Assembly: GCF_000412635.1 (NCBI RefSeq)
Contig: NZ_ASTG01000007.1
Span: forward strand, 106,042 to 170,041
Length of the DNA: 64,000 nt
From: Sphingobium bisphenolivorans
GTDB taxonomy: Bacteria > Pseudomonadota > Alphaproteobacteria > Sphingomonadales > Sphingomonadaceae
Reading direction: 5' to 3'
Positions 1 to 11,271 of the stretch are shown one piece after another (positions within the stretch are counted from its first letter, which is position 1; each line of letters begins with the position of its first letter). The translations under genes and the position numbers were made by a program. The notes under the pieces are model-generated. The model worked only from the letters and a program-made list of their open reading frames with translations. It was not told where the DNA came from and ran no database searches.

Positions 1-934
1 CGAGCGCGCGCATCAATTCCTCGGCGGGAAGAGGCGGCGGGTCGGCGCGCGGAGCGGGAGCGGGCAGCACTTCCTCGTCGCCTGCGCCGGCAAACAGCAA
101 TTCCTGCAAATCACCCGTCGCAGCAACCGGCGGCGGCATAAGCTTGTGCGTACCGCCGCGCGTGCCGGTCTTCACCGTTCCGATCTTCACCGCGACCGGC
201 CGGCGCGCGATCGCGGGGCCCAGCCCCAGAAACCGGCCTCGCTCCAGATCGCGGATCTGCTCCGCCTGTCGCCGCTCCATGCCTAGCAGGTCGGCGGCGC
301 GCGCCATGTCGATATCGAGGAAGGTCCGCCCCATCAGGAAGTTTGACGCTTCGGCCGCGACATTCTTGGCGAGCTTCGCAAGGCGCTGCGTCGCGATCAC
401 CCCGGCCAGGCCGCGCTTGCGCCCCCGGCACATGAGGTTGGTCATCGCCGCCAGGCTGAGCCGCCGCGCCTCGTCCGACACATCGCCCGCTGCGACCGGC
501 GCGAACATCTGCGCCTCGTCCACGACCACCAGCGCAGGATACCAATGGTCGCGCGGCGCGTCGAACAGCGTCGAAAGGAAGGTCGCGGCGCATTTCATCT
601 GCGCCTCCAGTTCCAGCGATTCGAGGCTGAGGACCACCGACGCGCGATGCTCGCGGATGCGAGCGGCCATCTTGACGATCTCGCGCTCATTATAGTCGCC
701 CGCGTCGATCACGACATGGCCATATTCGTCGGCCAGCGTGACGAAATCGCCCTCTGGGTCGATTACCACCTGCTGCACGAGGGCGGCGCTTTCCTCCAGC
801 AGCCGACGCAACAGGTGCGACTTGCCGGACCCCGAATTGCCCTGGACGAGCAGGCGGGTGGCAAGCAATTCCTCGACGTCGACCAGAACGGCGTTGCCGT
901 TGCTGTCATTTCCTATGCTGATGCTGGCTGTCAC
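1..934 (-). CDS. HerA-like (DUF87) ATP-binding protein, partial
   Basis: The gene enters on the minus strand and runs off the left edge, so the C-terminus is missing. The visible 311 residues begin with a short beta-rich lead and then a Walker A motif (GNSGSGKSHLLR). A Walker B-type segment (PALVVVDEAQMFAP) follows, then RGRKRGLAGVIATQRLAKL, the signature of HerA/FtsK-type DUF87 ATPases that act on DNA ends or in membrane-linked complexes. I chose the GTG start at 934 because AAAGGA lies five bases upstream. An in-frame ATG at 952 lacks a ribosome site. It is divergent from ppc. The substrate is unknown. Family assignment is firm; cellular role is not. Confidence 0.8.
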   Translation of the reverse strand, partial: MTASISIGNDSNGNAVLVDVEELLATRLLVQGNSGSGKSHLLRRLLEESAALVQQVVIDPEGDFVTLADEYGHVVIDAGDYNEREIVKMAARIREHRASVVLSLESLELEAQMKCAATFLSTLFDAPRDHWYPALVVVDEAQMFAPVAAGDVSDEARRLSLAAMTNLMCRGRKRGLAGVIATQRLAKLAKNVAAEASNFLMGRTFLDIDMARAADLLGMERRQAEQIRDLERGRFLGLGPAIARRPVAVKIGTVKTGTRGGTHKLMPPPVAATGDLQELLFAGAGDEEVLPAPAPRADPPPLPAEELMRAL

Positions 935-1080
935 GGATGTCCTTTGGCCCATGGGGAGGGATTCGCGCAAGCCTCAGAACGGCGCCCTGTGCTCCTCTCT
1001 CCGCAGGATCACGGCATGCTGATCGGCCAAGTTGTCGAAACTCTTGACCCGGCGATTGTTGCGGCGCAGCATCGATCATC

Positions 1081-3780
<2,700 letters not shown>

Positions 3781-3859
3781 CGTCATGTCGTCGCCATTCA
3801 CAACCAATTCAACCGGCGTGCGTTAAGCTCAACGTATCTGGATGATGAGGAGAAAGGCG

Positions 3860-4450
3860 ATGACGTGGACTGGGCAGAAGTTCCTGGCTGCGATCGGCCT
3901 TGCCGGGGCTCTCGCCCTCGGCGGCTGTGCCTATGACGACGGCTATTATGGCGGCGTGAGTGTCGGCTCGGGCTATTATGGCGGCGGCTATTATGATGAT
4001 TATTATGGCCCGGGCTATTACGGGTCGGGCTATTACAACCCCGGCTATTATAGCGGCTGGTATAATGGCTTCTACTACCCCGGCAGCGGCTATTATGTTT
4101 ACGACCGTGGCGGGCGCCGCCATCGGTGGAACGATGGGCAGCGCCGCTATTGGGAGGGCCGGCGCAACGATCGTGACCGGCCCGCGTGGAGCGGCACCGC
4201 GCCACGTCAATCCTGGCGTGAACGGGCAGGAAACGATAATGACCGTTCCCGTAGAAGCTGGAGCGGGCGTCGCGGCTCGGACGGATCGGGCGGCTATGTC
4301 GCCCCTCGGCCGAACACTCAGGCGGCTCCGTCAGAAAGGGGACGATCGGATATGACTGCACCAAGAGCCACCTGGAGCAAGGAGCGCGGATGGGGGACCC
4401 AATCCGGCGGTGACGGACGTTCGCGCCGCGGCTGGGGTCGGCGTGATTGA
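3860..4450 (+). CDS. Tyr/Gly-rich repeat lipoprotein, function unknown
   Basis: A 196-residue protein starts at the ATG at 3860, preceded by AAAGG and GAGGAG; an in-frame ATG at 3842 is less well placed. The N-terminus is a lipoprotein signal with lipobox LGGC, cleaved before Cys24. About 45 residues dominated by GYY/YYG repeats follow, then a basic Arg/Trp/Asp-rich tail. Such Tyr-Gly segments occur in envelope-associated small proteins of sphingomonads, but no function is established. Its stop overlaps the ATG of the next lipoprotein gene (TGATG), so the two are probably co-translated. Confidence 0.75.
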   Translation: MTWTGQKFLAAIGLAGALALGGCAYDDGYYGGVSVGSGYYGGGYYDDYYGPGYYGSGYYNPGYYSGWYNGFYYPGSGYYVYDRGGRRHRWNDGQRRYWEGRRNDRDRPAWSGTAPRQSWRERAGNDNDRSRRSWSGRRGSDGSGGYVAPRPNTQAAPSERGRSDMTAPRATWSKERGWGTQSGGDGRSRRGWGRRD

Positions 4451-5121
4451 TGCGGGGTGCCGCTGTTGCAATGCTGTCGCTGCTTCTCCTTTCCGCCTGT
4501 GACGGGCGGGAGGAGAGCGCGATCGACAATCTCGCCAACGGCGCCAATGCGGCGCAGGTTGAAAACAGCTTTCGGGCGGAGGCAACGGCGGCGCTGGAGC
4601 CGCTGAACCCGCCTGCGCCCGGCACGCCGGGCGGTCTGCCGGTGCAGCCTGTGCCGGCGGTCAGCGAGGAGCAGATCGATCCCAAAACCGCGCAGGGCGC
4701 AGCCGAGGTCGTGCAGGGCTATTATGGCTTGCTGGAGGAAAAACGCTTCAATGACGCGCAGGACCTCTGGAACGACAATAGCGCGGTGGGGGCAGAGGAG
4801 GATGTCCGCTTCGCCGCCCGTTTCCGGGGCTTCAAGGAAATCCACGCCAATGTCGGCGCGCCCGGCGAGATAGAGGGTGCTGCGGGATCGTTGTTCGTGA
4901 CCGTGCCGGTGCAGGTCTATGGCCGGATCGCCGCCGATGGAAAGCCCTGGTACCGGCTGCGGCAGGTGACGCTGCGGCGGGCTAATGACGTGCCCGGCTC
5001 CAGCGAGGCGGACCGCCGCTGGCATATCGAGAGCATCGGCCCCTATGTGGCGCCGGAAGTCGAGGCGACGGAGACGGCCAATGCCATCTCCGCCACCGAC
5101 GGTATGATCAGGAAACCGTAG
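4450..5121 (+). CDS. small putative lipoprotein, function unknown
   Basis: The 223-residue product has a lipoprotein-type signal (MRGAAVAMLSLLLLSAC, lipobox LSAC), so it is likely anchored to the inner face of the outer membrane. After a Pro-rich linker (about residues 50-75) comes a region of about 130 residues containing VVQGYYGLLEEKRFNDAQDLW, which looks like an NTF2/SnoaL-type alpha+beta fold, though I cannot confirm that. The ATG at 4450 overlaps the preceding stop codon. The 3' end overlaps the convergent ppiB gene by 14 bases. No enzymatic motif is visible. Confidence 0.75.
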   Translation: MRGAAVAMLSLLLLSACDGREESAIDNLANGANAAQVENSFRAEATAALEPLNPPAPGTPGGLPVQPVPAVSEEQIDPKTAQGAAEVVQGYYGLLEEKRFNDAQDLWNDNSAVGAEEDVRFAARFRGFKEIHANVGAPGEIEGAAGSLFVTVPVQVYGRIAADGKPWYRLRQVTLRRANDVPGSSEADRRWHIESIGPYVAPEVEATETANAISATDGMIRKP

Positions 5122-5563
5122 CCTTCAGGATCTTGCCGGGGGTCTTGGGCGGCTCACCCTTCGGCAGGGCATCGACATGTTCCATGCCCGACGTCACTTC
5201 GCCCCAAACGGTATATTGGCCGTCGAGGAAGGTGGCGTCGTCGAAGCAGATGAAGAACTGGCTGTTCGCGCTGTTCGGGTTCGCCGCGCGCGCCATCGAG
5301 CAGACGCCGCGGACATGCGGTTCGCGGCTGAATTCCGCCTTCAGGTCAGGCTTGTTCGGATGGCCGCCCATGCCGGTACCGGTCGGGTCGCCACCCTGCG
5401 CCATGAAGCCGGGGATGACGCGGTGGAACACGACGCCGTCATAAAAGCCTTCTTTCGCATTTTCGACGATGCGCTCGACATGGCCGGGCGCCAGGTCGGG
5501 GCGCAGCTTGATGACGACATCGCCGCCGCTGTCGAGGCTGAGTGTCAGGGTTTCGTCGGCCAT
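5108..5563 (-). CDS. ppiB: cyclophilin-type peptidyl-prolyl cis-trans isomerase
   Basis: This 151-residue single-domain cyclophilin catalyses cis-trans isomerisation of peptidyl-proline bonds. Family motifs are intact: FHRVIPGFMAQGGDPTGTG (catalytic Arg in FHR), SMARAANPNSANSQFFI and FLDGQYTVWGEV. There is no signal peptide, so this is the cytoplasmic form. The gene is convergent with the upstream lipoprotein gene, overlapping it by 14 bases. The start at MADETLTL is preceded by GAAAGAGAGGATTCCC, which gives a good AGGA spacing. Confidence 0.95.
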   Translation of the reverse strand: MADETLTLSLDSGGDVVIKLRPDLAPGHVERIVENAKEGFYDGVVFHRVIPGFMAQGGDPTGTGMGGHPNKPDLKAEFSREPHVRGVCSMARAANPNSANSQFFICFDDATFLDGQYTVWGEVTSGMEHVDALPKGEPPKTPGKILKATVS

Positions 5564-5720
5564 GGGAATCCTCTCTTTCGAAGAACGCAGGGGAAAGACC
5601 GCTCATATAGAGCGTTGGGGCAGGGATGGAAGCGCCTCGTCAACCGACGGGGCATTGCATTTATCCCTTCGATCGGCAAAAGCAGCCAAATGTTACAGGA
5701 ACCGGACAGTAGGGGACGCG

Positions 5721-7160
5721 ATGAGCGAACGAGCCGATGCGGCCGAACCCCGGCCGGACGATCTGGATATTGACGACGCCGCTGTCGTAGAGGCCGAATC
5801 CCGCCATGACGAGGATGACCGGCTGAAGCCCGAATTTGTCGATGCCGTGCTCGACGCTGTCGAAGCAGATGAGCGCGACCGCGCGCGCGAGCTGGTATCC
5901 CCGCTCCATCCGGCGGACATTGCGGACCTGCTGGAACTGACGCCTTCTGACAGGCGCGGCGCGGTCGCGGCCGCACTCGGCGATCTTGTCGGCGCTGAGG
6001 TGCTGTCGGAACTAAACGACTATGTGCGCGACGACCTGCTCGATGCCCTGGCGCCCGAGCAGGTGGCGGAGTTCGCGGCGGAACTCGACACCGACGATGC
6101 GGTCGCCATTATCGAGGATATGGAGGAGGCCGATCAGCAGGCAGTCCTCGACGCTATGGAGCCGGAGGACCGCGCCGCGATCGAAAGCGCGCTGTCCTAC
6201 CCCGAGGAGTCCGCCGGCCGCCTGATGCAGCGCGATCTGGTCGCGGTGCCGGAACATATGACGGTCGGGCAGGTGATCGACTATCTGCGCGACAATCGCG
6301 ACCTTACCACCGATTTCTGGGAAATCTTCGTCGTCGATGAGGCGCATAAGCCGATCGGGACCTGCCAGCTCAGCTGGATCCTGACCTGCCCGCGCGCGGT
6401 TGCGATGGCGGACCTGATGAAGCGCGAACAGACGCTGATCCCGGTCGACATGGACCAGGAGGAGGTGGCGCTGCGCTTCCAGAAATATGCGCTGATCTCG
6501 GCGGCCGTCGTGGACGGCACCGGCCGGCTGGTCGGCATGATCACGGTCGACGATATCGTCCACATCATCTCCGAGGAAGCGGGCGAGGATATATTGCGCC
6601 TGTCGGGTGCGGGTGAAGGCGACATCAACGAGCCGGTGATCGACAGCTATCGCGCGCGGGTGCGCTGGCTGCTCACCAATTTGCTGACGGCGCTGGTCGC
6701 CTCCACCATCATCGGCATTTTCGAAGGCACGATCGAGAAGATGGTGGCGCTCGCCACCCTGATGCCGATCGTCGCGGGCGTCGGCGGCAATGCGGGGAGC
6801 CAGACGATGGCGGTGACCGTGCGCGCGCTCGCCACCAACCAGATTACCGGGACCAACGCCCGCCGCAGCATCCTGCGCGAGATACGGGTGGCGCTGCTCA
6901 ACGGCTGTACCGTCGCCGTGGTGCTGGGGATCGGGGTGGGGCTTGTCTTCCACAATGTGCAACTGGGCGGCGTGATCGCGGCGGCGATGATGACAAATAT
7001 CGTGACGGCGGGGCTGGCCGGCGCTGCGGTGCCGCTGGCCTTCGACCGCATGAACCTGGACCCGGCGGTCGCTTCTTCGATCTTCGTGACGATGATCACC
7101 GACTCGATGGGCTTCTTCGCTTTCCTCGGGCTGGCGACGCTGACGGGATTGACTGGCTGA
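5721..7160 (+). CDS. mgtE: MgtE-family magnesium transporter
   Basis: A 479-residue Mg2+ channel of the inner membrane. The N-terminal acidic superhelical MgtE domain occupies about residues 50-150 (LVSPLHPADIADLLELTPSDRRGAVAAAL is family-like). Two CBS domains follow to about residue 280, then five transmembrane segments carrying the conserved pore stretch (PIVAGVGGNAGSQ and AALATNQ-like). The ATG at 5721 has AGGGGA ten bases upstream. Open frame continues further 5', but that part is not protein-like. Gating by cytosolic Mg2+ through the CBS domains is known for the family, not shown here. Confidence 0.95.
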   Translation: MSERADAAEPRPDDLDIDDAAVVEAESRHDEDDRLKPEFVDAVLDAVEADERDRARELVSPLHPADIADLLELTPSDRRGAVAAALGDLVGAEVLSELNDYVRDDLLDALAPEQVAEFAAELDTDDAVAIIEDMEEADQQAVLDAMEPEDRAAIESALSYPEESAGRLMQRDLVAVPEHMTVGQVIDYLRDNRDLTTDFWEIFVVDEAHKPIGTCQLSWILTCPRAVAMADLMKREQTLIPVDMDQEEVALRFQKYALISAAVVDGTGRLVGMITVDDIVHIISEEAGEDILRLSGAGEGDINEPVIDSYRARVRWLLTNLLTALVASTIIGIFEGTIEKMVALATLMPIVAGVGGNAGSQTMAVTVRALATNQITGTNARRSILREIRVALLNGCTVAVVLGIGVGLVFHNVQLGGVIAAAMMTNIVTAGLAGAAVPLAFDRMNLDPAVASSIFVTMITDSMGFFAFLGLATLTGLTG

Positions 7161-7182
7161 GGGGCACGCCCATCTAAACGGC

Positions 7183-7581
7183 ATGCCGCTCCATATCACC
7201 AAGATCGCTTTCCAGAGCGAAAGCCCTGCAAGTCTGAAGGCGTGGCTCGAAAGCCATGCGGACGAGGCGCGGCTCACGACGCGCTATCTGCCGAAGCGGG
7301 TGGAGGAGATGGCGGGCGGATCGCTTTACTGGATCCACGGGCATCAGCTGGTCGGGCGCAGTCCGCTGCTGGGCTTTCAGGAGACGGGGCAGGGGCGCTA
7401 CTGGATCAGGTTGGAGCCGCGGCTGATCGCCGTGCGCGGGAGCCCCAAGCGGGCGCATCAGGGCTGGCGCTATCTGGAGGAGGCCGACGCGCCGCCGGAC
7501 CTTGGCGCCGGGGAGGTGGATGATCTGGCGGCGATGCCGACCGCTCTGTTGGGCGAGCTTTCCCGGCTGGGGTTGATTTGA
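7183..7581 (+). CDS. DUF1489 family protein
   Basis: A 132-residue soluble protein that opens with MPLHITKIAF and contains WIHGHQLVGRSPLLGFQ and the RYWIRLEPRLIAVRG block. These match the small alphaproteobacterial DUF1489 family, whose function is unknown. It lies 22 bases after mgtE on the same strand and may be read through from it. The convergent UdgX gene ends 32 bases downstream. The family call rests on recognition of these motifs and the length. Confidence 0.8.
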   Translation: MPLHITKIAFQSESPASLKAWLESHADEARLTTRYLPKRVEEMAGGSLYWIHGHQLVGRSPLLGFQETGQGRYWIRLEPRLIAVRGSPKRAHQGWRYLEEADAPPDLGAGEVDDLAAMPTALLGELSRLGLI

Positions 7582-7613
7582 GGATGCCTCGTCGCGCCTG
7601 GGCCCCCCTGCGC

Positions 7614-9014
7614 TTATGCTAGATTCCTCATCCGTTCGCCAATTTCCTTTAGTTCGCTAACGAAGCGTTGGCGCTCCTTTGCTTTCCGAGCTTCATCCGG
7701 CATCCGGAGCAGGAAGCTGGGATGCACTGTCACCCACCCCTGAGCGCCGCTCTCCAGCGCGATCGGAGTGCCGCGCGTACGGCCGATCGTCACCGTTTTG
7801 CCCAGCAGCGAGCGAGCGGCGGTCGCTCCCAGCGCGACGATGATGCGCGGCTGTAGCAGGTCCAGCTCTTGCGTGAGCCACCAACGACAGGCCTGAATTT
7901 CCGGCGTTTCCGGTGTTTGATGGATGCGCCGCTTGCCGCGCCGCTCATGCTTGAAATGCTTGACCGCATTGGTGACATAGGTCTGCCGCCGATCGATGCC
8001 CGCCTCCTCCAGCGCCCGGTCGAACAGCTGACCTGCGGGACCGACGAAGGGACGGCCGGCCAAATCCTCCTGATCACCGGGCTGCTCGCCGATGAAGAGC
8101 AAAGGCGCATCGATCGGCCCTTCGCCGAACACCGTCTGCGTCGTGTCCCGGTAGAGCGGACAGCGCGTGCAGCCCATCGCCTCCTCGCGCAGCGCCGCCC
8201 ATGTGGCAGTTGCGTTGCTTGGGCGGGCAGGCGGCTTGGCGGGCGCGGCGATCATGGCAGCCTCCCGTGCCTGCGCGCCCGCGACCAGTTCGGGGATAAG
8301 CGCGGCTTCGGGCAGGTTGCGCCAATATTTGCGCGGCATCTCCGAGAGCATGGCGCCGATCTTGAGCCGCGCGGGATTGAAGATGGATGCATAATAGCTT
8401 TTCCAGATCTGCTCGACCGGATCGTCCGCAGGTGCGTCCTGCGCGCTGGCGCCCGGCCCCTCCGTCAACGTCTCTCCGTCCCAATGGATGCTGAGTTCCG
8501 GCGTCAAGATCGACCAGTGCATCGAGGCGAAGCGGCGCATGAAGAAGCTCGCATTGACGCGGACGATATGATGATCCGGCTCGAACCAGGCGACGTAGCG
8601 GGGGCCTGTTTCATCCTCCAGTTCGCGGAAGCGGACGAAGGCGCGCATCTTGTGAATGTCGCGGCGAACCGCACTGGCGAGCATCTCCACCCGCCGCAGT
8701 AGCGGATCGGCCTTGTCCTCCAACCTGCCCGGGCGTTCCCGCACCCGCAGCAGCAGGGCGTAGAGCAAGGCGAAGCGTTCAGGATCGCGGTGCAGGATCG
8801 CGCTTTCCGCGAGGTTAAGAAAGGGGCGGGGCACCGAAAAGCCGCCGCTGCCCGAAGGAGGCGGCGGCGGCAGATCGGTGGCGAACAGATCGCTCTCGTC
8901 CGGTCCTGCCGTCCACATGATGTCCGCGGGATCGACACCGGCGAGGGCAAAGGCGCGAGCCACCTCGCGCCACCCCTCGAAATCGTCCGGGGCGCTTAAT
9001 CGCCCGCGATACAT
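7614..9014 (-). CDS. UdgX-family uracil-DNA cross-linking glycosylase fused to a DUF4130 domain
   Basis: A 466-residue two-domain protein. Residues about 65-230 are the DUF4130 domain (for example FVRFRELEDETGPRYVAWFEP). Residues about 275-465 are a family 4-like uracil-DNA glycosylase: Cys282/Cys285 (CTRCPLYR) for the iron-sulfur cluster, motif A GEQPGDQEDLAGRPF at 309-323, and motif B HPSFLLR at 431-437. The insertion KRRIHQ (361-366, His365) is the UdgX hallmark; in studied UdgX proteins this His forms a covalent bond with the abasic site after uracil excision. The gene starts five bases after the hemerythrin gene. Its usual genomic partner, the radical SAM protein at 9978-11228, lies upstream on the same strand. 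Confidence 0.93.
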   Translation of the reverse strand: MYRGRLSAPDDFEGWREVARAFALAGVDPADIMWTAGPDESDLFATDLPPPPPSGSGGFSVPRPFLNLAESAILHRDPERFALLYALLLRVRERPGRLEDKADPLLRRVEMLASAVRRDIHKMRAFVRFRELEDETGPRYVAWFEPDHHIVRVNASFFMRRFASMHWSILTPELSIHWDGETLTEGPGASAQDAPADDPVEQIWKSYYASIFNPARLKIGAMLSEMPRKYWRNLPEAALIPELVAGAQAREAAMIAAPAKPPARPSNATATWAALREEAMGCTRCPLYRDTTQTVFGEGPIDAPLLFIGEQPGDQEDLAGRPFVGPAGQLFDRALEEAGIDRRQTYVTNAVKHFKHERRGKRRIHQTPETPEIQACRWWLTQELDLLQPRIIVALGATAARSLLGKTVTIGRTRGTPIALESGAQGWVTVHPSFLLRMPDEARKAKERQRFVSELKEIGERMRNLA

Positions 9015-9019
9015 GCTGC

Positions 9020-9484
9020 CTATTCCGCCGCTTCGGCGCGCTGGATCTCGGCGGGCTTGCGCTTGGCGAAGAGCGCGGCCAGCTTCTGCTCCTCCTCGTC
9101 CGACAGCTCCTCGGCCGCGTCGGGGAACATTTCCTCCTCCTCTTCATCGATATGATGGAGGTAGCGCTTCTTCAAATTCGCAAAGGTTTCGCGCCATTTA
9201 TCGCTGTTGAAGGGGAGATCGGCCATTTCCTCGAAATAATCGTCGATTTCCTTATGCTCGGATACGCTGTGCTGCGCATCCTCGCGCAGGTCCGGGCGCG
9301 CGAGCATCGTCGCGTAGAGGGTTTCCTCCTCCGCGGCGGCGTGGGCCGTTACCTCGATCCGGAACTGCTCGAACAGCTTTTGCAACTGCTCGGCGTCGCC
9401 TTCGGCTTCAGCCATTTGGGCGAAAAGCCGTCGGTGCAGATCATGATCCTGTTTGAGGCGGTCGAAAATCGTCGCATCGGCCAT
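9020..9484 (-). CDS. hemerythrin HHE-domain protein
   Basis: The 154-residue all-helical protein has hemerythrin-like di-iron ligands in order: HDLH near residue 14, HAAAEEE, HSVSEHKEID and HHIDEEEEE. The ATG at 9484 is preceded by AAGGAGG with nine-base spacing. The C-terminal third is very acidic. Proteins of this family bind oxygen or NO, or repair iron centres; which applies here is unknown. Tight packing with the UdgX gene (five bases) suggests one transcript, and a link to Fe-S or radical SAM chemistry is only an inference. Confidence 0.9.
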   Translation of the reverse strand: MADATIFDRLKQDHDLHRRLFAQMAEAEGDAEQLQKLFEQFRIEVTAHAAAEEETLYATMLARPDLREDAQHSVSEHKEIDDYFEEMADLPFNSDKWRETFANLKKRYLHHIDEEEEEMFPDAAEELSDEEEQKLAALFAKRKPAEIQRAEAAE

Positions 9485-9546
9485 AGTCGTCTTCCTCCTT
9501 GTCGGAGACAGGAAACGACAGCAGGGCTGATTTGTGTCCCTGGCGT

Positions 9547-9861
9547 TCAGCCGAACAGGGCGCGAAAGATGATCGCAAGCGGAAGCCAGAGCATTCCGCC
9601 GATAATCGTCCAGGCCCAAAGCTGGAAAAGATCGCGGCGGAAGCGCAGCGCCAGACCCTGGGCCGACAAGCCGCTGTGATCGAGCATCTCCCAGCGTCGC
9701 TCAAGGCCCCGTGCCGCTACGGCAAAGCCGCCGATCGCGACGATCACGCCCAAGTGCAGCACCAGCGATCCGCCGGTTTTCGCGACGATCACGATCTGGA
9801 GCAGGCAGAACACGACCAGGGCGGCGGCAAGATGCGAACTCATCCGCTTGGCATGGGCCAT
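9547..9861 (-). CDS. small three-helix membrane protein, function unknown
   Basis: The 104-residue product starts at MAHAKRMSSHL (ATG 9861, with GAAGGG upstream). It shows three hydrophobic helices: about residues 9-28 (LAAALVVFCLLQIVIVAK), 33-50 and 82-102. An open frame extends further upstream but is not protein-like. It sits between the radical SAM gene and the hemerythrin gene on the same strand. I do not recognise a family. Confidence 0.65.
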   Translation of the reverse strand: MAHAKRMSSHLAAALVVFCLLQIVIVAKTGGSLVLHLGVIVAIGGFAVAARGLERRWEMLDHSGLSAQGLALRFRRDLFQLWAWTIIGGMLWLPLAIIFRALFG

Positions 9862-9977
9862 CTGGCCGCCCTTCAAAGCGCTATTATTCACCGTTGCCGC
9901 CAAAAGTCCCGCCTGTCGCACCGCGATAGGAGGAAAACATGAACCGATGGTTCGTTCAACGGCAAAATGCGGGGCGA

Positions 9978-11228
9978 TCATTGAAAAAGTTCAAGCTGCG
10001 CCGGGGGTGGTGTCAGCAGGCGGCGCAGATCGACTCGATCGGTCAATTGGCCGGGCCGCCAGTCACTCGCGACGAGGAAGGGGCGCAGCTTTGCAATCGA
10101 ACTGGTGAGCCGGCCCACATCATCGAGCCGCAGCCGGCGATGGCGGCGACTGGCGACGATGCGGTCGACCGCCTTGACGCCAAGCCCCGGCACGCGCAGC
10201 AACATTTCGCGCGGCGCGCGGTTGACGTCGACCGGGAACCCCTCCCGATGCCGCAGCGCCCAGGCGAGCTTGGGATCGATGTCGAGCGGCAGGCAGCCGG
10301 TGTCCGGATCGGTGGCGCTGTCCAGTTCGTTTGCCGAATAGCCGTAAAAGCGCATCATCCAGTCAGATTGATAGAGCCGGTGTTCGCGCATCAGCGGCGG
10401 GCGCTTCAGCGGCAGTACGCTGCTCGGCGATGGGATTGGGGAAAAGGCGCTGTAATAGACGCGCCGCAGCCGGTGCCGGTCATAGAGCCGGCTCGCCCGT
10501 CCGATGATCGCCCGGTCATCCGCGCCATCGGCTCCAACGATCATCTGCGTTGACTGTCCGGCGGGCGCGAAGCGGGGCGCATGACGATAGCGGCGCCGCG
10601 CATCGCTGCCGTCCTCGATCGCACTGCGCATGTCCGCCATCGCCGTTTCGATGCGGCCTCCATGTTTCTCCGGGGCCAGCCGCTTCAGGCCCTGCTCAGT
10701 CGGCAGTTCGACATTGATCGACAGCCGGTCGGCATAGAGGCCCGCCTGCCGTGCCAGTTCCGGATCGGCATCCGGGATAGTCTTCAAATGAATATAGCCG
10801 CGGAAATCATGATCCTCGCGCAGGCTGCGGGCGACCTCCACCAGCTGTTCCATCGTATAGTCGGACGATCGGATGATACCGGACGAAAGAAACAGGCCCT
10901 CGATATAGTTGCGGCGGTAGAAGCTCAGCGTCAGATCGACCACTTCACGAACCGTGAAGCGCGCCCGCCGCACATCGCTTGACCGGCGGTTGATGCAATA
11001 ATGGCAGTCGAAGATGCAGCTGTTGGTTAGCAGGATCTTGAGCAGCGAGATGCAGCGGCCATCGGGGGCGTAGGCGTGGCAAATGCCCATGCCCTCGGTC
11101 GAACCAATCCCGCCCTTCTTGCCCGAGGCGCTATCGCGCTTCGAGGTTCCGGATGACGCACAGCTTGCATCATATTTAGCGGCGTCGGCGAGGATTTCGA
11201 GCTTCTGACGAACGGAAAGAACAGCCAT
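9978..11228 (-). CDS. UdgX-associated radical SAM protein (putative DNA modification/repair)
   Basis: A 416-residue radical SAM enzyme. The cluster-binding motif CX3CX2C is Cys71, Cys75 and Cys78 (CIFDCHYC). A helix-hairpin-helix DNA-binding motif (EMLLRVPGLGVKAVDRIVASR) lies at about residues 345-370. This architecture matches the radical SAM proteins that co-occur with UdgX/DUF4130 proteins and are annotated as putative DNA modification or repair enzymes; the reaction is not known. It is the first gene of a minus-strand set ending with the UdgX fusion at 7614. The start codon (11228) has only a weak ribosome site. Confidence 0.9.
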   Translation of the reverse strand: MAVLSVRQKLEILADAAKYDASCASSGTSKRDSASGKKGGIGSTEGMGICHAYAPDGRCISLLKILLTNSCIFDCHYCINRRSSDVRRARFTVREVVDLTLSFYRRNYIEGLFLSSGIIRSSDYTMEQLVEVARSLREDHDFRGYIHLKTIPDADPELARQAGLYADRLSINVELPTEQGLKRLAPEKHGGRIETAMADMRSAIEDGSDARRRYRHAPRFAPAGQSTQMIVGADGADDRAIIGRASRLYDRHRLRRVYYSAFSPIPSPSSVLPLKRPPLMREHRLYQSDWMMRFYGYSANELDSATDPDTGCLPLDIDPKLAWALRHREGFPVDVNRAPREMLLRVPGLGVKAVDRIVASRRHRRLRLDDVGRLTSSIAKLRPFLVASDWRPGQLTDRVDLRRLLTPPPAQLELFQ

Positions 11229-11271
11229 AATCGTTCATGATATGTTCTTAGCGGGCCCGCGTCCAGTGCTT

